Position numbers and translations under genes: made by a program
Assembly: GCA_965649825.1 (NCBI GenBank)
Contig: OZ287706.1
Coordinates: forward strand, 868,001 to 932,000
DNA length: 64,000 nucleotides
Direction: 5' to 3'
Source of the DNA: Penicillus capitatus
Taxonomy: Eukaryota > Chlorophyta
Notes under the pieces: generated by a model
The model's database searches: none
The model's input: the letters and a program-made list of their open reading frames with translations, nothing else
Told to the model about the DNA's origin: nothing
Shown here: piece after piece, positions 23,008 through 33,668 of the stretch
Numbering within the stretch: position 1 is the first letter of the stretch
How the letters are laid out: every line of letters begins with the position of its first letter

Positions 23008-23582
23008 GTGACCGTTGAAGCGGTCTGGCGCGCGGATTAGGCTTCGTCGGAGGTTGTATCGGGCTTTTTCGTGTGGAAGGCGGAACTTTGTCGAGATGGG
23101 CAGGTGAGGAGAGAAGCCAATGTCAAGGGTCGGTACAAGATGATACGGAGTTGGCGATCTAATGCGTTGGTTGGCGATGTGTGTTGACATAGCGAACACG
23201 GATGGCGAAATGCGCGATGAGGCCGAAGCACGACGACTAAGGAATGCGAGATGTGGAGAGCGTGGGTTGGTCGTGGCAAAGAGAACGAGGATTGCTGTGG
23301 GGCCACGTTCCTTGCTTGACCTTGGCGTGCTGACCTAGAGTTCTGCGATCGCCATGGCTCGATGCGCTTTTTTTGCTTTTGTGTGTCTTCGTTGGCAAAG
23401 CGGCCTTTTTCCCGCGCCGAGCTTCCGTTTTTTCCTTTTCGGTGTCTGTCGCAGGCTTGTTGTTTTTTCTTTCTAGTTTCCGTTGTTTGTTCTTTATCGG
23501 TTTTGGTCGCCGTTGCAAACACACTTCCGGTTTTTTGTATAGTTTTCTTTTCCTAAAGAGCCGTGGTCCGTGGCTATCTTGT

Positions 23583-23683
23583 GTCGGTTTCGCCAAGAGC
23601 ATGGCTTCGTAGTCGGTCTGAGGGGGACGTCGGTTTCGCCAAGAGCATGGCTTCGTAGTCGGTCTGAGGGGGACGTCGGTTTC
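23583..23683. repeat. 46-bp direct repeat, 2.2 copies
   Basis: The unit beginning GTCGGTTTCGCCAAGAGC occurs twice head to tail, with the first 9 bases of a third copy. Confidence 0.9.
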
Positions 23684-24104
23684 CATACGGGAGAACAATA
23701 GGAGGTATGGTATGTCGCTCCACCGGGTTCGTCAAAGGTGGTCGGTCAAGTGCGGAGGCGTTGGGGGTTGTCTAGGGGACGAGGGAAAGGTAGCGCGGGC
23801 AGACGGTTAGATCGCCAAGGGACAGGTTTGTGCCGTTTGTCCTGGGATGTCGATGAGACTGGAAAGCGCCCATTCGAGACAAAGTTTCGGCTGTTTTGTT
23901 AGTCAGGGGGCAACGGAAGAGACGTGTTCATCAGTCGAATGGTTGCATGGGTTCGCGACAGGCATGCATTGGATAAAAGTATCGTCCGTGAGGTATTCAG
24001 GCAAGGGTTTTGCGTGTCCTTTGATCAAAAGTTCACTGCCGGGCTTGATGCCGTGGTTTTTTTTTCACTGCCAAGACGAGTTCGATCCGCATAAATCGAA
24101 CTGG

Positions 24105-24263
24105 CTGTTTGCCTGCCTGTTGCCGGGGCCGCATGAGCCCCCCTTGTTTGCCTGCCTGTTGCCGGGGCCGCATGAGCCCCCCTTGTTTGCCTGCCTGTTG
24201 CCGGGGCCGCATGAGCCCCCCTTGTTTGCCTGCCTGTTGCCGGGGCCGCATGAGCCCCCCTTG
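24105..24263. repeat. 39-bp minisatellite, four copies
   Basis: Four perfect or near-perfect units (TTGTTTGCCTGCCTGTTGCC then GGGGCCGCATGAGCCCCCC). The unit length is a multiple of three, which explains a repetitive open frame here; there is no other sign of a gene. Confidence 0.92.
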
Positions 24264-24877
24264 TTGTTATAACCAAGTTAGCCATTGTGTAGTGTCTTTT
24301 GAAAACTTATAAGTTTCCTTCGATTGGTGCGCGTGCAAACGGTTCTCGCTTATCTTTTCGTATGCATACTTGGACTATGAGCTATGCTAAGTAGTTACTT
24401 TTGACTGCGGTTAACTCAATGTCCGCATATCCGTCCGGGGTAGACTCGCGCAGTAATGTTTAGGAGAAACGGCAACTGACGTTCAAACTGCTCCCGAAGA
24501 GGCCGTGCGGATACGGACGGCCTTCCGCAGCAAGTGGAGGGTGTTTTTGGAAGGAAATTTCGCTACTCTCGCGGCTTTTCATCAGGACTCGAAGTGTAGT
24601 TTCCGTGTACATCCGACTGCGGAGTGATTGAAACTGTTGACGATGTCGGCGGCGGCGACGACGGCGTCGGATGACTAGTTAGTTACCTGTTCGCTTGCGA
24701 GAGAAAAATGTTCTCTTCGATAGAGTGGTTCGTGACTCTTGGATACAGTCTAAGAGCAAGGGAACAAAACACGAAATGGAAAGGCGTTAGGATGACGTTC
24801 GCGCCAAACCATGATACTTCATCTGTGTCACGCACTCGCGTGGAGTCACATCATTCTGCCTCGATTCTGAGGGATTC

Positions 24878-25124
24878 TGTCGCCGGACGGGTCGGACGAA
24901 AACAGCAAACAGCGGAAGTCCTTTTACAACTGTTGGAGCAAGGCAAAGTAGCGTTCCGACTATCCGTTTTATACCCCAGAAGCGATGTGACCTGCCTAGG
25001 CAGGTGAGTCATCTTTGCGCCAGAACCAAAGAATAGCGCCCCAGATGACTCAACCTGCAACCCCCCAAGACGTGAACCCATCGGAAACGAGGCAGTCACA
25101 TCGACACGCCAAATCTTGGCGACA
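24878..25124 (-). repeat. 3' LTR of element C
   Basis: 247 bp, TGTCGCC...GGCGACA on the minus strand, with GGGTATAAAA as TATA box (about 24967-24977). Same length and several shared blocks with LTR B (GACTCACCT, TTGCCTTGCTCC, ACTTCCGCTGTT). Confidence 0.85.
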
Positions 25125-25154
25125 CCACGCTTCCCGCCAACTCCGACGATCACC

Positions 25155-26294
25155 CTAGTAATATAACCGCAAATGTTCTGCATGAAATGATCCCACTCTT
25201 CGAGAACTTCCATTTTTCCACACCATCCATAATCTCGAACCCCGCGGCTCCGCAGTTAGGTGAGGACCTGTCCACGACGAATGGAGTGCATGGCGCTTTC
25301 TATGAGGTTCATACGCCAGAATCCATTGTCCTGTCTGTAGCGGCGGCTTGCTCGAATATTTTCGAAGGTATGCTTCCCTGTCCCTCTGTCGCCCAGCCGC
25401 TCTCCTCTGTCGAGCGAGGTGCATGGCCTGCTCCCACTCCATGTCCGTCATCAAGCTGCCGTCACGTCGTCTTCCCCAGCACAATTCCATGGGTGTGAAA
25501 CCCGTGGTCTCGCAAATCCCTTGGTTGAAAATCTCCTCCAACGCATGGATAGAGATGTCCTCGGCAGACTTCCAGAGTATCTTGGCCAATCTTGTCTTCA
25601 CGTTTCCCACCTGTCGCTCTGCTGCACCATTGCACCAAGGTGCGTGACTTGGCGACCACCGTTGCTTGATCCCATGCCCCTCACAGAATGCTCGAACCCC
25701 TCCGCCGATGAATTCAGCTCCTCTATCTGCCATGAACATACGAATATGTCCATGTTTCCATGATAAAGCTTGTTCCCATCGCTTCAATCCTCGCAGGACC
25801 GTTCTTTCCGTGGGAGTCTTAGCCACATGTAAGTGCGTGATGCGACTGAAACCGTCGACCAACACCAGAAGGACTCGTTTTCCTCGCCCTCGACTCAAAG
25901 TAATAGGCCCCAGAAAATCTCCGAAGACAACATCGTTTAGGTGAGTTATCTCCATCCCCGTCCATGGTTCCCGGTGCTCCAAGCCACGAAAATGTTGGCA
26001 ATTGGGACACTGCTCCACATACTGGAACACCTCTTTCCTTGCTCCCGGCCAAACCGGGCCATCCCGTTTCAGATGTTGCCACGTCCTTTCTGCGTGCCAG
26101 TGACCCTGATGTGCCTTTTCCAGACGGCTCCTCACCACGTCAACGAGAGGCCGCTGCTGAAGCATAACTGCTCCTACCATCTTCCCCGCCTTCTGCTGGC
26201 TTTTGCTCCGACTCAGGTAATCCGCCACTTGGTTGATTGTGCCAGGTACATACTCAAACTGTGCTTGAGGGAAGTTTCCCCACAGCCATCCCAT
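25155..26294 (-). CDS. Element C pol fragment: RNase H end and integrase
   Basis: 379 codons open with no frameshift. Begins in the RNase H tail (FEYVPGTINQVADYLSRS). The integrase zinc-binding region has H-x3-H (HQGHWH) and C-x2-C (CPNCQHF). The catalytic core has D in VVFGDFLGPI, D in MADRGAEFIG and E in GAAERQVGN. A GPY/F-like module (SSWTGPHL) is near the end. Upstream gag, protease and RT are missing, so the copy cannot be autonomous. Confidence 0.88.
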   Translation of the reverse strand: MGWLWGNFPQAQFEYVPGTINQVADYLSRSKSQQKAGKMVGAVMLQQRPLVDVVRSRLEKAHQGHWHAERTWQHLKRDGPVWPGARKEVFQYVEQCPNCQHFRGLEHREPWTGMEITHLNDVVFGDFLGPITLSRGRGKRVLLVLVDGFSRITHLHVAKTPTERTVLRGLKRWEQALSWKHGHIRMFMADRGAEFIGGGVRAFCEGHGIKQRWSPSHAPWCNGAAERQVGNVKTRLAKILWKSAEDISIHALEEIFNQGICETTGFTPMELCWGRRRDGSLMTDMEWEQAMHLARQRRAAGRQRDREAYLRKYSSKPPLQTGQWILAYEPHRKRHALHSSWTGPHLTAEPRGSRLWMVWKNGSSRRVGSFHAEHLRLYY

Positions 26295-29200
26295 GAGTCG
26301 AGAACATCAACATTCGCCCCATGATCGATGAGAACCTGTGGAGTTACAGAGCTTGTTAACAGTGGAGCATATCTGAAATATACCGTAACGGTCTGCGCGT
26401 CACCGAGTCCCACGGCTAGAAGAAGCGGAGTGCTTCCATTCTTGTTGGCGGCATTGACATCTGCACCACGATCGATGAGAGCCTATGGAACAGTACGAAT
26501 TAATGGACTGTTGCCGAGGATCGGAGTTCACCGTAGCCATCTCTGGGTGGCCGAGTTTCGCGACTTGATGAAGCGGAGTGAATCCTTCTTTATCAATCGC
26601 ATCGACAAACGCTCCATGATTGAGCAAAGCCTGAGATGATAATATAAACGGATCGGATAAGTCAGGACTGATGTGGAGCTTGCCATAGCGATCTCCGTGT
26701 GGTTATAACGGGATGCTGCCAAGAGTGACGTCCATCCTTCCTTATGAACAGCGTCGACATCGACGTTGTGGTCGATGAGAGCCTAGGCAACGATACGATG
26801 TCAGACAGAAACTCGGAATAGATGAAGAATTCGCCATGGCGATTTCTGTTCGGCCATAGCGCGCGGCAGATAGAAGAGGAGCCCATCCGTCATTGTCGAC
26901 ATGGTTAACATTTGCTCCGTGATCCATCAGCGCCTAAAACAGCACGAATTCCAGGGCGGTCTCAAACTCAATGTACAATCGACCTTGGCGAGTTCTACAT
27001 GTCCGGCATAAGTAGCCATCAATAGTGATGTCCGTCCTGTATTCGACGCAACATTGACGTTTGCCCCGAGATCGATGAGTCTCTGTGAAATGATGCCATA
27101 CATCTTATAGAAGAATAGATATGGGATGGTTAGTTCACCATGGCAATCTCTGTGAAACTAAAGAACGTTGCCAGGTAAAGCAGAGTTGATCCATCGCTCA
27201 AGCGAATGTCTAGATCTGCTCCGTGTTCCATGAGAAGCTAAAAAATGATACGGCAGAAAGATAACAGAGAAACGTGAGAGGCAGCTCACCGTAGCGATCT
27301 CTGTGTAGCCATACCGTGCTGCATGATGAAGTACTGTCCATCTATTCTGTTTGACATGATTGACATCTGCTCCATGCGCCAAGAGAGTCTAAGCAGCTTT
27401 GAAGGCTGCTTTCATGAACGAGGACGACCTGTCGTTTACCTGCAAGATATTGATGTACCGACCATAAGCCGCCCTTTGAAGTAGCGTCTCGCCATTGATC
27501 GCATTGGCATCGACGGCTGCTCCTTGAGAAAGAAGGATCTACCGGTTTGCTCGTTAGGAAAGAGATCGGACAGGGCAGGACATACCTCGACGACTTGCAG
27601 ATGACCTTGCCATGCCGCATCGTGCAAAGGCACGTTTCCATAGTTATCGACGGCATTGACATCGACGCCGCAATCCATAAGAACCTTGACAACGACGCTG
27701 ACAAAAACGCCGAAAGGAAGAGAAATGACATGCTCGCACCTTAACTGTCGCACTCTTTCCTTTGAAAGAGGCGAGATGCAACGCCGTTTTCCCTTGAAAA
27801 TTAGCGACAGAGACACCTGCCCCGTTTTCGATCAGTGCCTGTCCGGAATCTCATTCCTTGTATCGATCTCGATCGAAAGGTGCAAGACATACCGTCACGA
27901 CTGTAGTCTCTCCTCTTTTGGCCGCTTTGTGTAATGGTGTTTCCCCGTGTTTGTCTGTTGCGCTCGCATTTGCATCACGATCCAACAGCCACTGTCAAGA
28001 TGTCCATGACAATCATCGCAGGTGATCGATCGGCCAAACCTTAACGGTTTTTAGATCTCCGTTTCGCGCCGCCACCGACAATGCCGTCCAGCCATCGATG
28101 CTATCCGATCGTTCCTTGTTAGCGTTCTCTTCGACGAGCAGCTACATCGAACATGCAGTGGACGGGAACAGACGCTTCGCCGATCGATGTTCACCTTTGT
28201 AATCTCAAAGCGACCACTGTTCGTTGCCATTAATAGCGGCGTCCATCCCGTATTATCCACACCTTCCACATTCGCTCCCTTTTCGATCAGCACCTGAACA
28301 GACACCTTCGGGATTAAGATTGCCGCTCAGTGCACGCGCCTTCGCAATTCTCAGTTGTCCAGTCTTCGCTGCGATCAGAAGAGGCGTCTGTCCCTCATCG
28401 TCGCGCGCATCCAAATCGGCTCCGTTCTCGGCAAGAAGCTAATGGCCAAGTGATGGGAAGGGTGAAAACGATGGAACGGAGGAGGTACTTCCGCGATCTG
28501 CATTTGTCCACTCTCGGCTGCAATGTGCAAAGCAGTCCACTCGCTGCGATCCCTTGCGTTCACATCAGCACCGGCCTCGATCAGCACCTACTTACTGGAC
28601 AGTCATCGACAAAAAGAGAACTGGAAACTCGAATGCTCGCCTTGGCGACGTCTGACTGTTCCGTTCGCGCTGCTTTGTGTAACGGAGTTTCTCGAATCCG
28701 ATCGGTTGTATTGACATTTGCTCCTCGTTCCACGAGTATCTATCGTTGCCTCGATACCGAACGACGAATCGATCTGGAAGCTCACCTCGACAATCTTTCG
28801 ATGGCCGTTCTTCGACGCTAAGCTCAAAGGCGTCTGTCCATCGATATCGACGACATTCACTTCGGCTTTCGAATTCAGAAGAAACTGCAGAGTGCACAGA
28901 AGTATCGATTTAGCATGTCGAAGAGGATTAGCGAAAGTGATTCGGCTGAGGCGTTTGGTCGGTAAGCCATTTGCGCATTGTCGACGAAAGATTCGCTTCT
29001 TCTGTCATCGACGCACGTTTCGATGGCATTCTTCTCTCGCGAGAAACGATGGAGTGTCACACGACTCGCCTTTGTCGCTGATTGGGATCCGTACGCCGCA
29101 GCGACGTGCAGAGGAGTCAGAAGGTCTCTGTTCTGCCGGCCGATCTCTGCACCGTTCTCGACGAGAATCTGCGAACCAATAGGATGTCGCGCAAACAGAC

Positions 29201-29404
29201 ACACAAATCTGGTGGCAGCATCACCTTGGCACTGTCTATCGCATCGAACGCTGCCGCCCAGTGAAGCAATGTCGAGCCCTTGACCAAAGGCGTATGCTTG
29301 AAGCTTTCATCATAGCAGATGGTATTGGAGGAGATATTCGAATTGAGCAGAGCGATAACGCTCCAGTTTTGATCGTTTTCAAATTCCATCAGCATCTTCT
29401 GCAA
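26295..29404 (-). CDS. Ankyrin-repeat protein, 5' part (18 complete repeats), truncated by element C
   Basis: Exon 1 (29404-29225, 60 codons) carries a capping half-repeat (GSTLLHWAAAFDAIDSAK). Exons 2-19 each code for exactly one repeat: 29168-29070, 28884-28786, 28739-28641, 28587-28489, 28438-28340, 28293-28195, 28141-28040, 27991-27893, 27838-27740, 27684-27586, 27538-27440, 27388-27290, 27237-27139, 27082-26984, 26933-26835, 26782-26684, 26630-26532, 26482-26384. All are 99 nt, except one of 102 nt, and all introns are phase 0. Exon 20 stops after 41 nt at the border with element C, and read-through ends in a stop about 26 codons into it. Five introns start with GC (after exons 2, 4, 6, 16 and 17). 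Ankyrin arrays bind other proteins; no other domain shows. A shortened protein of about 695 aa could still be made. Confidence 0.88.
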
Positions 29405-29433
29405 ACACGATTAACAGTGAGGCTGCGGAACGG

Positions 29434-30922
29434 TTAATGCATCATCCGACATGACACTGTTCCTGTGGTGCAGACACCTTCTGGGTTCTGAGAGAGGCTG
29501 CAAGTTCCTGTCGACTCTCCTGTTCTAGAGACTGAAGCATCTACACGACAGTACACCGCGATCGAGTTTTGACGCTGGCTGAGATGGAAAGGATGAGAAA
29601 AAGTGCGTATCGCCGTCTCACGCTGAGCTGCCAGGCGATTGCCATTGGCAAGTGTATTTACCTCGGATTCGCTCTTTATCGTTTCCTCGATCCATTTCCA
29701 GTAATCGGCCACACGTGTGTACACCGCAGGCAGTTCTCCATCGCATTCAGGGGATCCGAAGGAGGTAATGCCCACCAGGATATCGTGCTGAGGGCTTCCT
29801 TGCGAAAGACCGTTTTCCGGTCGGTGCGGAATAATCAACGGACCTCCCGAATCTCCTAAAGCACAAACAAATGCGCGGCGCTTTGTAGACACGGTCATCG
29901 GGAGAGATATCTATCCTGTTTACCTCGACAGGTGTCCATGCCGATGCCACCGGCACAGATCATGTGCTCGTCGAGTTCTTCTTCGAGTACGATCTCGCAG
30001 GTGTCTGTGCCGAGGATCGGCAGCTTCGCGGCAAGCTGCAACGTCTTCGCTGCTCGCGTTTTATCAGTAAGGCCCCAACCCATCGCCGCCATGAGATCCC
30101 CAAACTGTAAACGATCGCGAGCTTTGTCGATGAGAGGACGCTCGAGAGGCGCTTTCCTCTCCAAACGCACGAGTCCGATATCGGACCCTTTCTTGAAGTG
30201 TCCCGTCCATTCAGTGGGCCAGTATGCTTTTTTGGACTGGTAGAGCTAAGAAGCGAAAACCCGCGATCGTGCATCGGGTTGCGGACTGGTGCGGCGGCGC
30301 TTACGGTTTCCGGATCGTTTGTGTCGATTTCGTGGATGCCGCATCGAACAAGAGCGTAATGTCCGAGTCCAGTCTGCTCATTATTCCATAGGCAATGCGC
30401 CGCCGTAAGGATCCACTGCTCATCGATAAGGACGCCGCCGCAAGCATGCGTTTCGCTGCCACGCCGCCGTAGACTACACATACATGGGAATCGCTCTCTC
30501 GGTGCCGGACTTCCACCCTGCGCAAAGACACCTAATACACTGCGTAGATACTTTCCTGGCCGTACGGCGATTCTTGCTTCGGCTCTGTTGTCTGAAACGA
30601 AGCTCTTGACGGTACCTGAATGCACAAAGGGATGATGCATTGATTGTGATACTGACTGAGCACTTGCCTGATATGGATTCTGCACTTCTCTATCGGAAGA
30701 GTGCATCGACGTTTACTGAGCGAAGAGCAAATCGAAGCATACCGTGCTTTGCTGAAAGAGAGGGATGGAAGGTGGGTTTTGCAATCCATGCTCTGCGAGG
30801 ACAATGGATTCATCTTCGTCGACGAGACGGGACAGTACGTACGTACCTTGACTGCAGATAGACGGCTTCAGTGCTTGGAGCAGAAACAGAACACACGCGC
30901 AAAGAGACACGCGTGTCATCAT
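29434..30922 (-). CDS. Secreted trypsin-like serine protease (S1A)
   Basis: Start at the first of two ATGs gives a signal peptide (MMTRVSLCACVLFLLQALK). Splicing yields a propeptide, the activation site EAR/IAGGSPAPRERFP, and the catalytic triad: His in WILTAAHCLW, Asp in GSDIGLVRLE, Ser in CRGDSGGPLI. Asp six residues before the catalytic Ser (MDTCRGDSG) predicts cleavage after Lys/Arg. The domain ends in AVYTRVADYWKWIEETI, after which an open tail of about 45 residues runs to 29434; a further intron there is possible. Six introns placed; the one closing RSAESIS starts GCAAGT and is a clear GC-AG intron. The zymogen is presumably activated by another trypsin-like enzyme. Confidence 0.9.
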
Positions 30923-31875
30923 CGTACCTAAACTAGACACGCGCAATAAGTGACAGGTGTGATTTCAATAGCCTCTGTAACAATGGAGACAATGGAAGAG
31001 CGTCTGTAGGCCTTCTCTGACATAAGGAATCACTCACCCGAACGGAACTGATGTGCAGCTGTTTGGGAGTTCGCACAATGGAGACAGTGACAGAACCGAG
31101 GACAATTGACAGAGACACACAAAACGTGCAGCGTCAAAACAAATGAATCGACAAACAGTGAATGCACTAAGCACAAGGATCAGCGGTTCATCGTGCCTCT
31201 TGGCGACGGTTGAAGCAGACATGGATCAACCTCGGCGATCACAGAAGGAAGAAAACCAACCGACGGGAATCTGCGAGAGGTACGGCGCAGAGCTAATTGT
31301 CACATCACAACGGTTACTCATAAAAGATGCGTCACGAGTACAACGTCGGGCCATGCGAGACGCAACGGCAGTCACTTCGGGATAAGAGGATCAGAGAAGT
31401 GCGCTTGCTGACCGACAGCGTTCGCCAGTTGCTGTCCACGTCTTCCGCGGGAATCGTTCAGAACGTAGATCACGCAGATCGCTTACGACTTCCTCGTGAC
31501 GTGATGATCCGCCGGGGGACAAGTTGTCAATTTGGCGACGCTTCCTCCATACACGCCTTTATCTTGATATGTGTTTGCTAGGAACACGACTGTTGGCGGT
31601 AGCAGTTTGTGGGTCCGATCTGTTTCGCGTTTCCACGATCAGCTTGTCCCGTGAAACCCTTCGTTATATATGCGAAGACTGGATAGCCTTTCGTTCTTCG
31701 ATGTGCGAGAGACTCGGATTCGTCTGCGAGTCCCGTGTTTGATGACGAAGTTTGGAAGGGGAGAGGCGACAGAAATCATTCTGTCGTACCGTATTCTTTG
31801 ATGGTCCTACGCGATCTGCCGTCGCGTGTGGCGTGGAACGTCCAGTAGATACGCTGCCACAAACAAGGCGTCGAC
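30923..31875. other. Stretch with no recognised gene
   Basis: Short open frames on both strands (for example 31,143-31,385 and 31,327-31,581, plus) show no domain or consistent splice pattern. It contains the protease promoter side. Nothing else seen. Confidence 0.4.
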
Positions 31876-32159
31876 TCAGCCATCGACGTTGAAGTACATG
31901 GAGAGACCCGTGGACAGATGACAGTACTGCAAGTGACTTTCGGCGTGTCTCACGCCCACGACTCGCATAAGACATCGATCAGTGCTTGCAACTCAGAGAC
32001 ATACCTGGTCAAGACCTTACCGGAAGCCAAAAACAGAAACGGCGACAGGATCATGCAGAAAGCACCGATCGCGGCAAGGAAGACTGTCTGTCTTTTAAAT
32101 GCTCTGCCTTGATGATGCTTAAGCAATTGAGGTGCTGTCGCGTTTGCTTCTCGGCTCAT
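31876..32159 (-). CDS. Small single-pass membrane protein, unknown
   Basis: Two exons (32159-32021 and 31961-31876) joined across a 59-nt GTAAGG...AG intron give about 74 aa. One hydrophobic segment, TVFLAAIGAFCMILSPFLFL, follows a basic stretch (KHHQGRAFKRQ), so the N-terminus is probably cytosolic. An upstream in-frame ATG at 32231 would overlap the start of the divergent gene; the ATG at 32159 leaves 58 bp between the two and is preferred. No family recognised. Confidence 0.45.
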
Positions 32160-32217
32160 GTCTTCGGGTCCCGTCGTCTCGCGTCCGCCGTTGGCAAGGA
32201 CGTTCAGCGCTGAGTCG

Positions 32218-33668
32218 ATGTCCGTCAGCATCTCGAAAAGCACGAAGGAGATAACCATATCTTTCGTCCACGACAAAGGCGACCGAGCGAGTCTTGGTGT
32301 CGACGATGTACTAGACGGAAAGTACAGAATCTGCGAACCCGCGAAAGAAGTCAACGGACGCGAGACATACATAGTAAGCCGTTTTCATAGTTTTGTCGTC
32401 CTTTACCGGCGTCTAGTGCGAACGGCTGTCTGACGGTCAAGAGATGTTGGTTCATATAGCAGCCTCGTTCGATCGAGGCGACAAAACTGCATCGAAGAAT
32501 TACGGCAAACAGAAGGCTGTAAGTCATCCACGTGCCCCTCTCCCTCGTCCATTGATGTCCGTCCTGCAGCGATTTCTGAGCATGACATCGCAAGATTTCT
32601 CAGAGTACGAAGACCTCTTCGAAGCGGATCACGGAGACGGAAGGAGACTCTATGTTGCAGAGGTGAGCTCTCTCATCCCATCGAGACGTTCGTCTTCACT
32701 GCGGCTCTTTGCAGAAGTCCGAAACAAAAGAGAAAGATTCTGAAGGAGAAAGTTCACTGCAGGAATCGGATGAAGCAGAAGCAGAATCGCGGCAGGAATC
32801 GGAAGGAGAAGAATCGCGGCAGGAATCAACGGATGAGATGACGGGTCAGGAATCGAACAGTGACCCACGCGTCGTTCAGGGAGCAGATCTGGAGCAGCGG
32901 CTTGGCCCCGATGGATCACGATCGATCGTGTTCAGGCGCGAACACGATCGATTGGAGATCGATATCCCTCCAGTCGGATGCTTCAATCGTAAGACACCTG
33001 ACAAAGACGATCACGACATCGCGCACTGTGATCAGGCTCCACACTGTGTCTCACATACCTCATTGTCACGTGGTTCAGTTTCTTGATCTTGTGGTGCAGC
33101 GGAGCGCTTGTCGCTGCCATCTTGACGCCAAGCGCAAGTAATCTCTCAATCTGCGTGTTGCCTCGCATGTAAGAACGTCCTGTTTTGCAGTTTCTTTTTT
33201 GATGCTGCTGTTCTCGACGCTTCCCTGGTTTGTTGGCTTCTTGTTGGTGAAGACCACCGTGCGCACTGCATTCCTCCACGAGAACCTCTCCATCACTCCC
33301 GACGAATACAGCATTACGCGGACGACGAGGACGAGGAGCAGAAAAGGAGATGGTGCCAGCAAAGCAATGTCCACCGCGACGCGTCTGGACAAACTGTTTG
33401 TCAAACAAACGAAGGGGAAAACGGCGGATCTCGTCGGCGTCGGAGTATGTCTGCCCCATTCCTGTTGCACATGTTGACCGTGGGCGTGTGTCTTAAGATT
33501 CTGCCGCACACAGACTTGCAGGGAAATGTACACAGGATCCTCGTGTTGCGCGAAAATGACATCGAACACCAGCTTTCCTCCGTTTTCTCCGAAGAGGAAC
33601 TGGAGTGGCTCGTTCCGGAGATCAGAGAGGTCGTCGAAGGGACAAAATCTCATCGTCTCGATCCCTGA
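32218..33668 (+). CDS. Two-TM family protein, paralogue 1 (unknown, possible PH-like C-terminal domain)
   Basis: Seven exons joined over GT-AG introns of about 44-53 nt. N-terminus contains VDDVLDGKYRICEPAKE; the middle is an acidic Glu/Ser-rich linker (KEKDSEGESSLQESDEAEAE). RLEIDIPPVGCFNR leads into TM1 (LCLTYLIVTWFSFLILW) and TM2 (FLMLLFSTLPWFVGFLLV). The C-terminal part has LSITPDEYSITRT, KGKTADLVGVG and FSEEELEWLVPEIREVV. The same order of blocks occurs in the genes at 55545-56999 and 57514-58869, so this is a gene family. The C-terminal pattern (strand-rich segment closed by a helix with E-W-L) resembles bacterial membrane-anchored PH-like domains; that is only inference. Confidence 0.65.

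Larger units (their letters stand above)
23008..24877. other. Non-coding stretch between elements A and C
   Basis: No convincing gene. It contains two minisatellites (23,583-23,683 and 24,105-24,263) and T-rich tracts. It may be remnant retroelement or imported flanking DNA, since it matches neither side of the ankyrin gene. Confidence 0.5.
24878..26294 (-). mobile_element. Element C: 5'-truncated Ty3/gypsy retrotransposon
   Basis: Retains the end of RNase H, the integrase and a 3' LTR. The truncated end abuts the ankyrin exon exactly at 26294/26295. The polypurine tract before its LTR is GGCGGGAAGCGTGG, the same as in element B. Confidence 0.88.

Noticed and set aside
24105-24263. Possible CRISPR-like array
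   Set aside because: Units are contiguous 39-bp repeats without unique spacers, in a eukaryotic genome; it is a minisatellite.
23847-24272. 141-codon open frame ending in LFACLLPGPHEPP repeats
   Set aside because: Created by the 39-bp minisatellite, whose length is a multiple of three; nothing else supports coding.
32160-32231. Upstream ATG for the small membrane protein
   Set aside because: It would overlap the start of the divergent two-TM gene; the next ATG at 32159 leaves a spacer like those of other divergent pairs.
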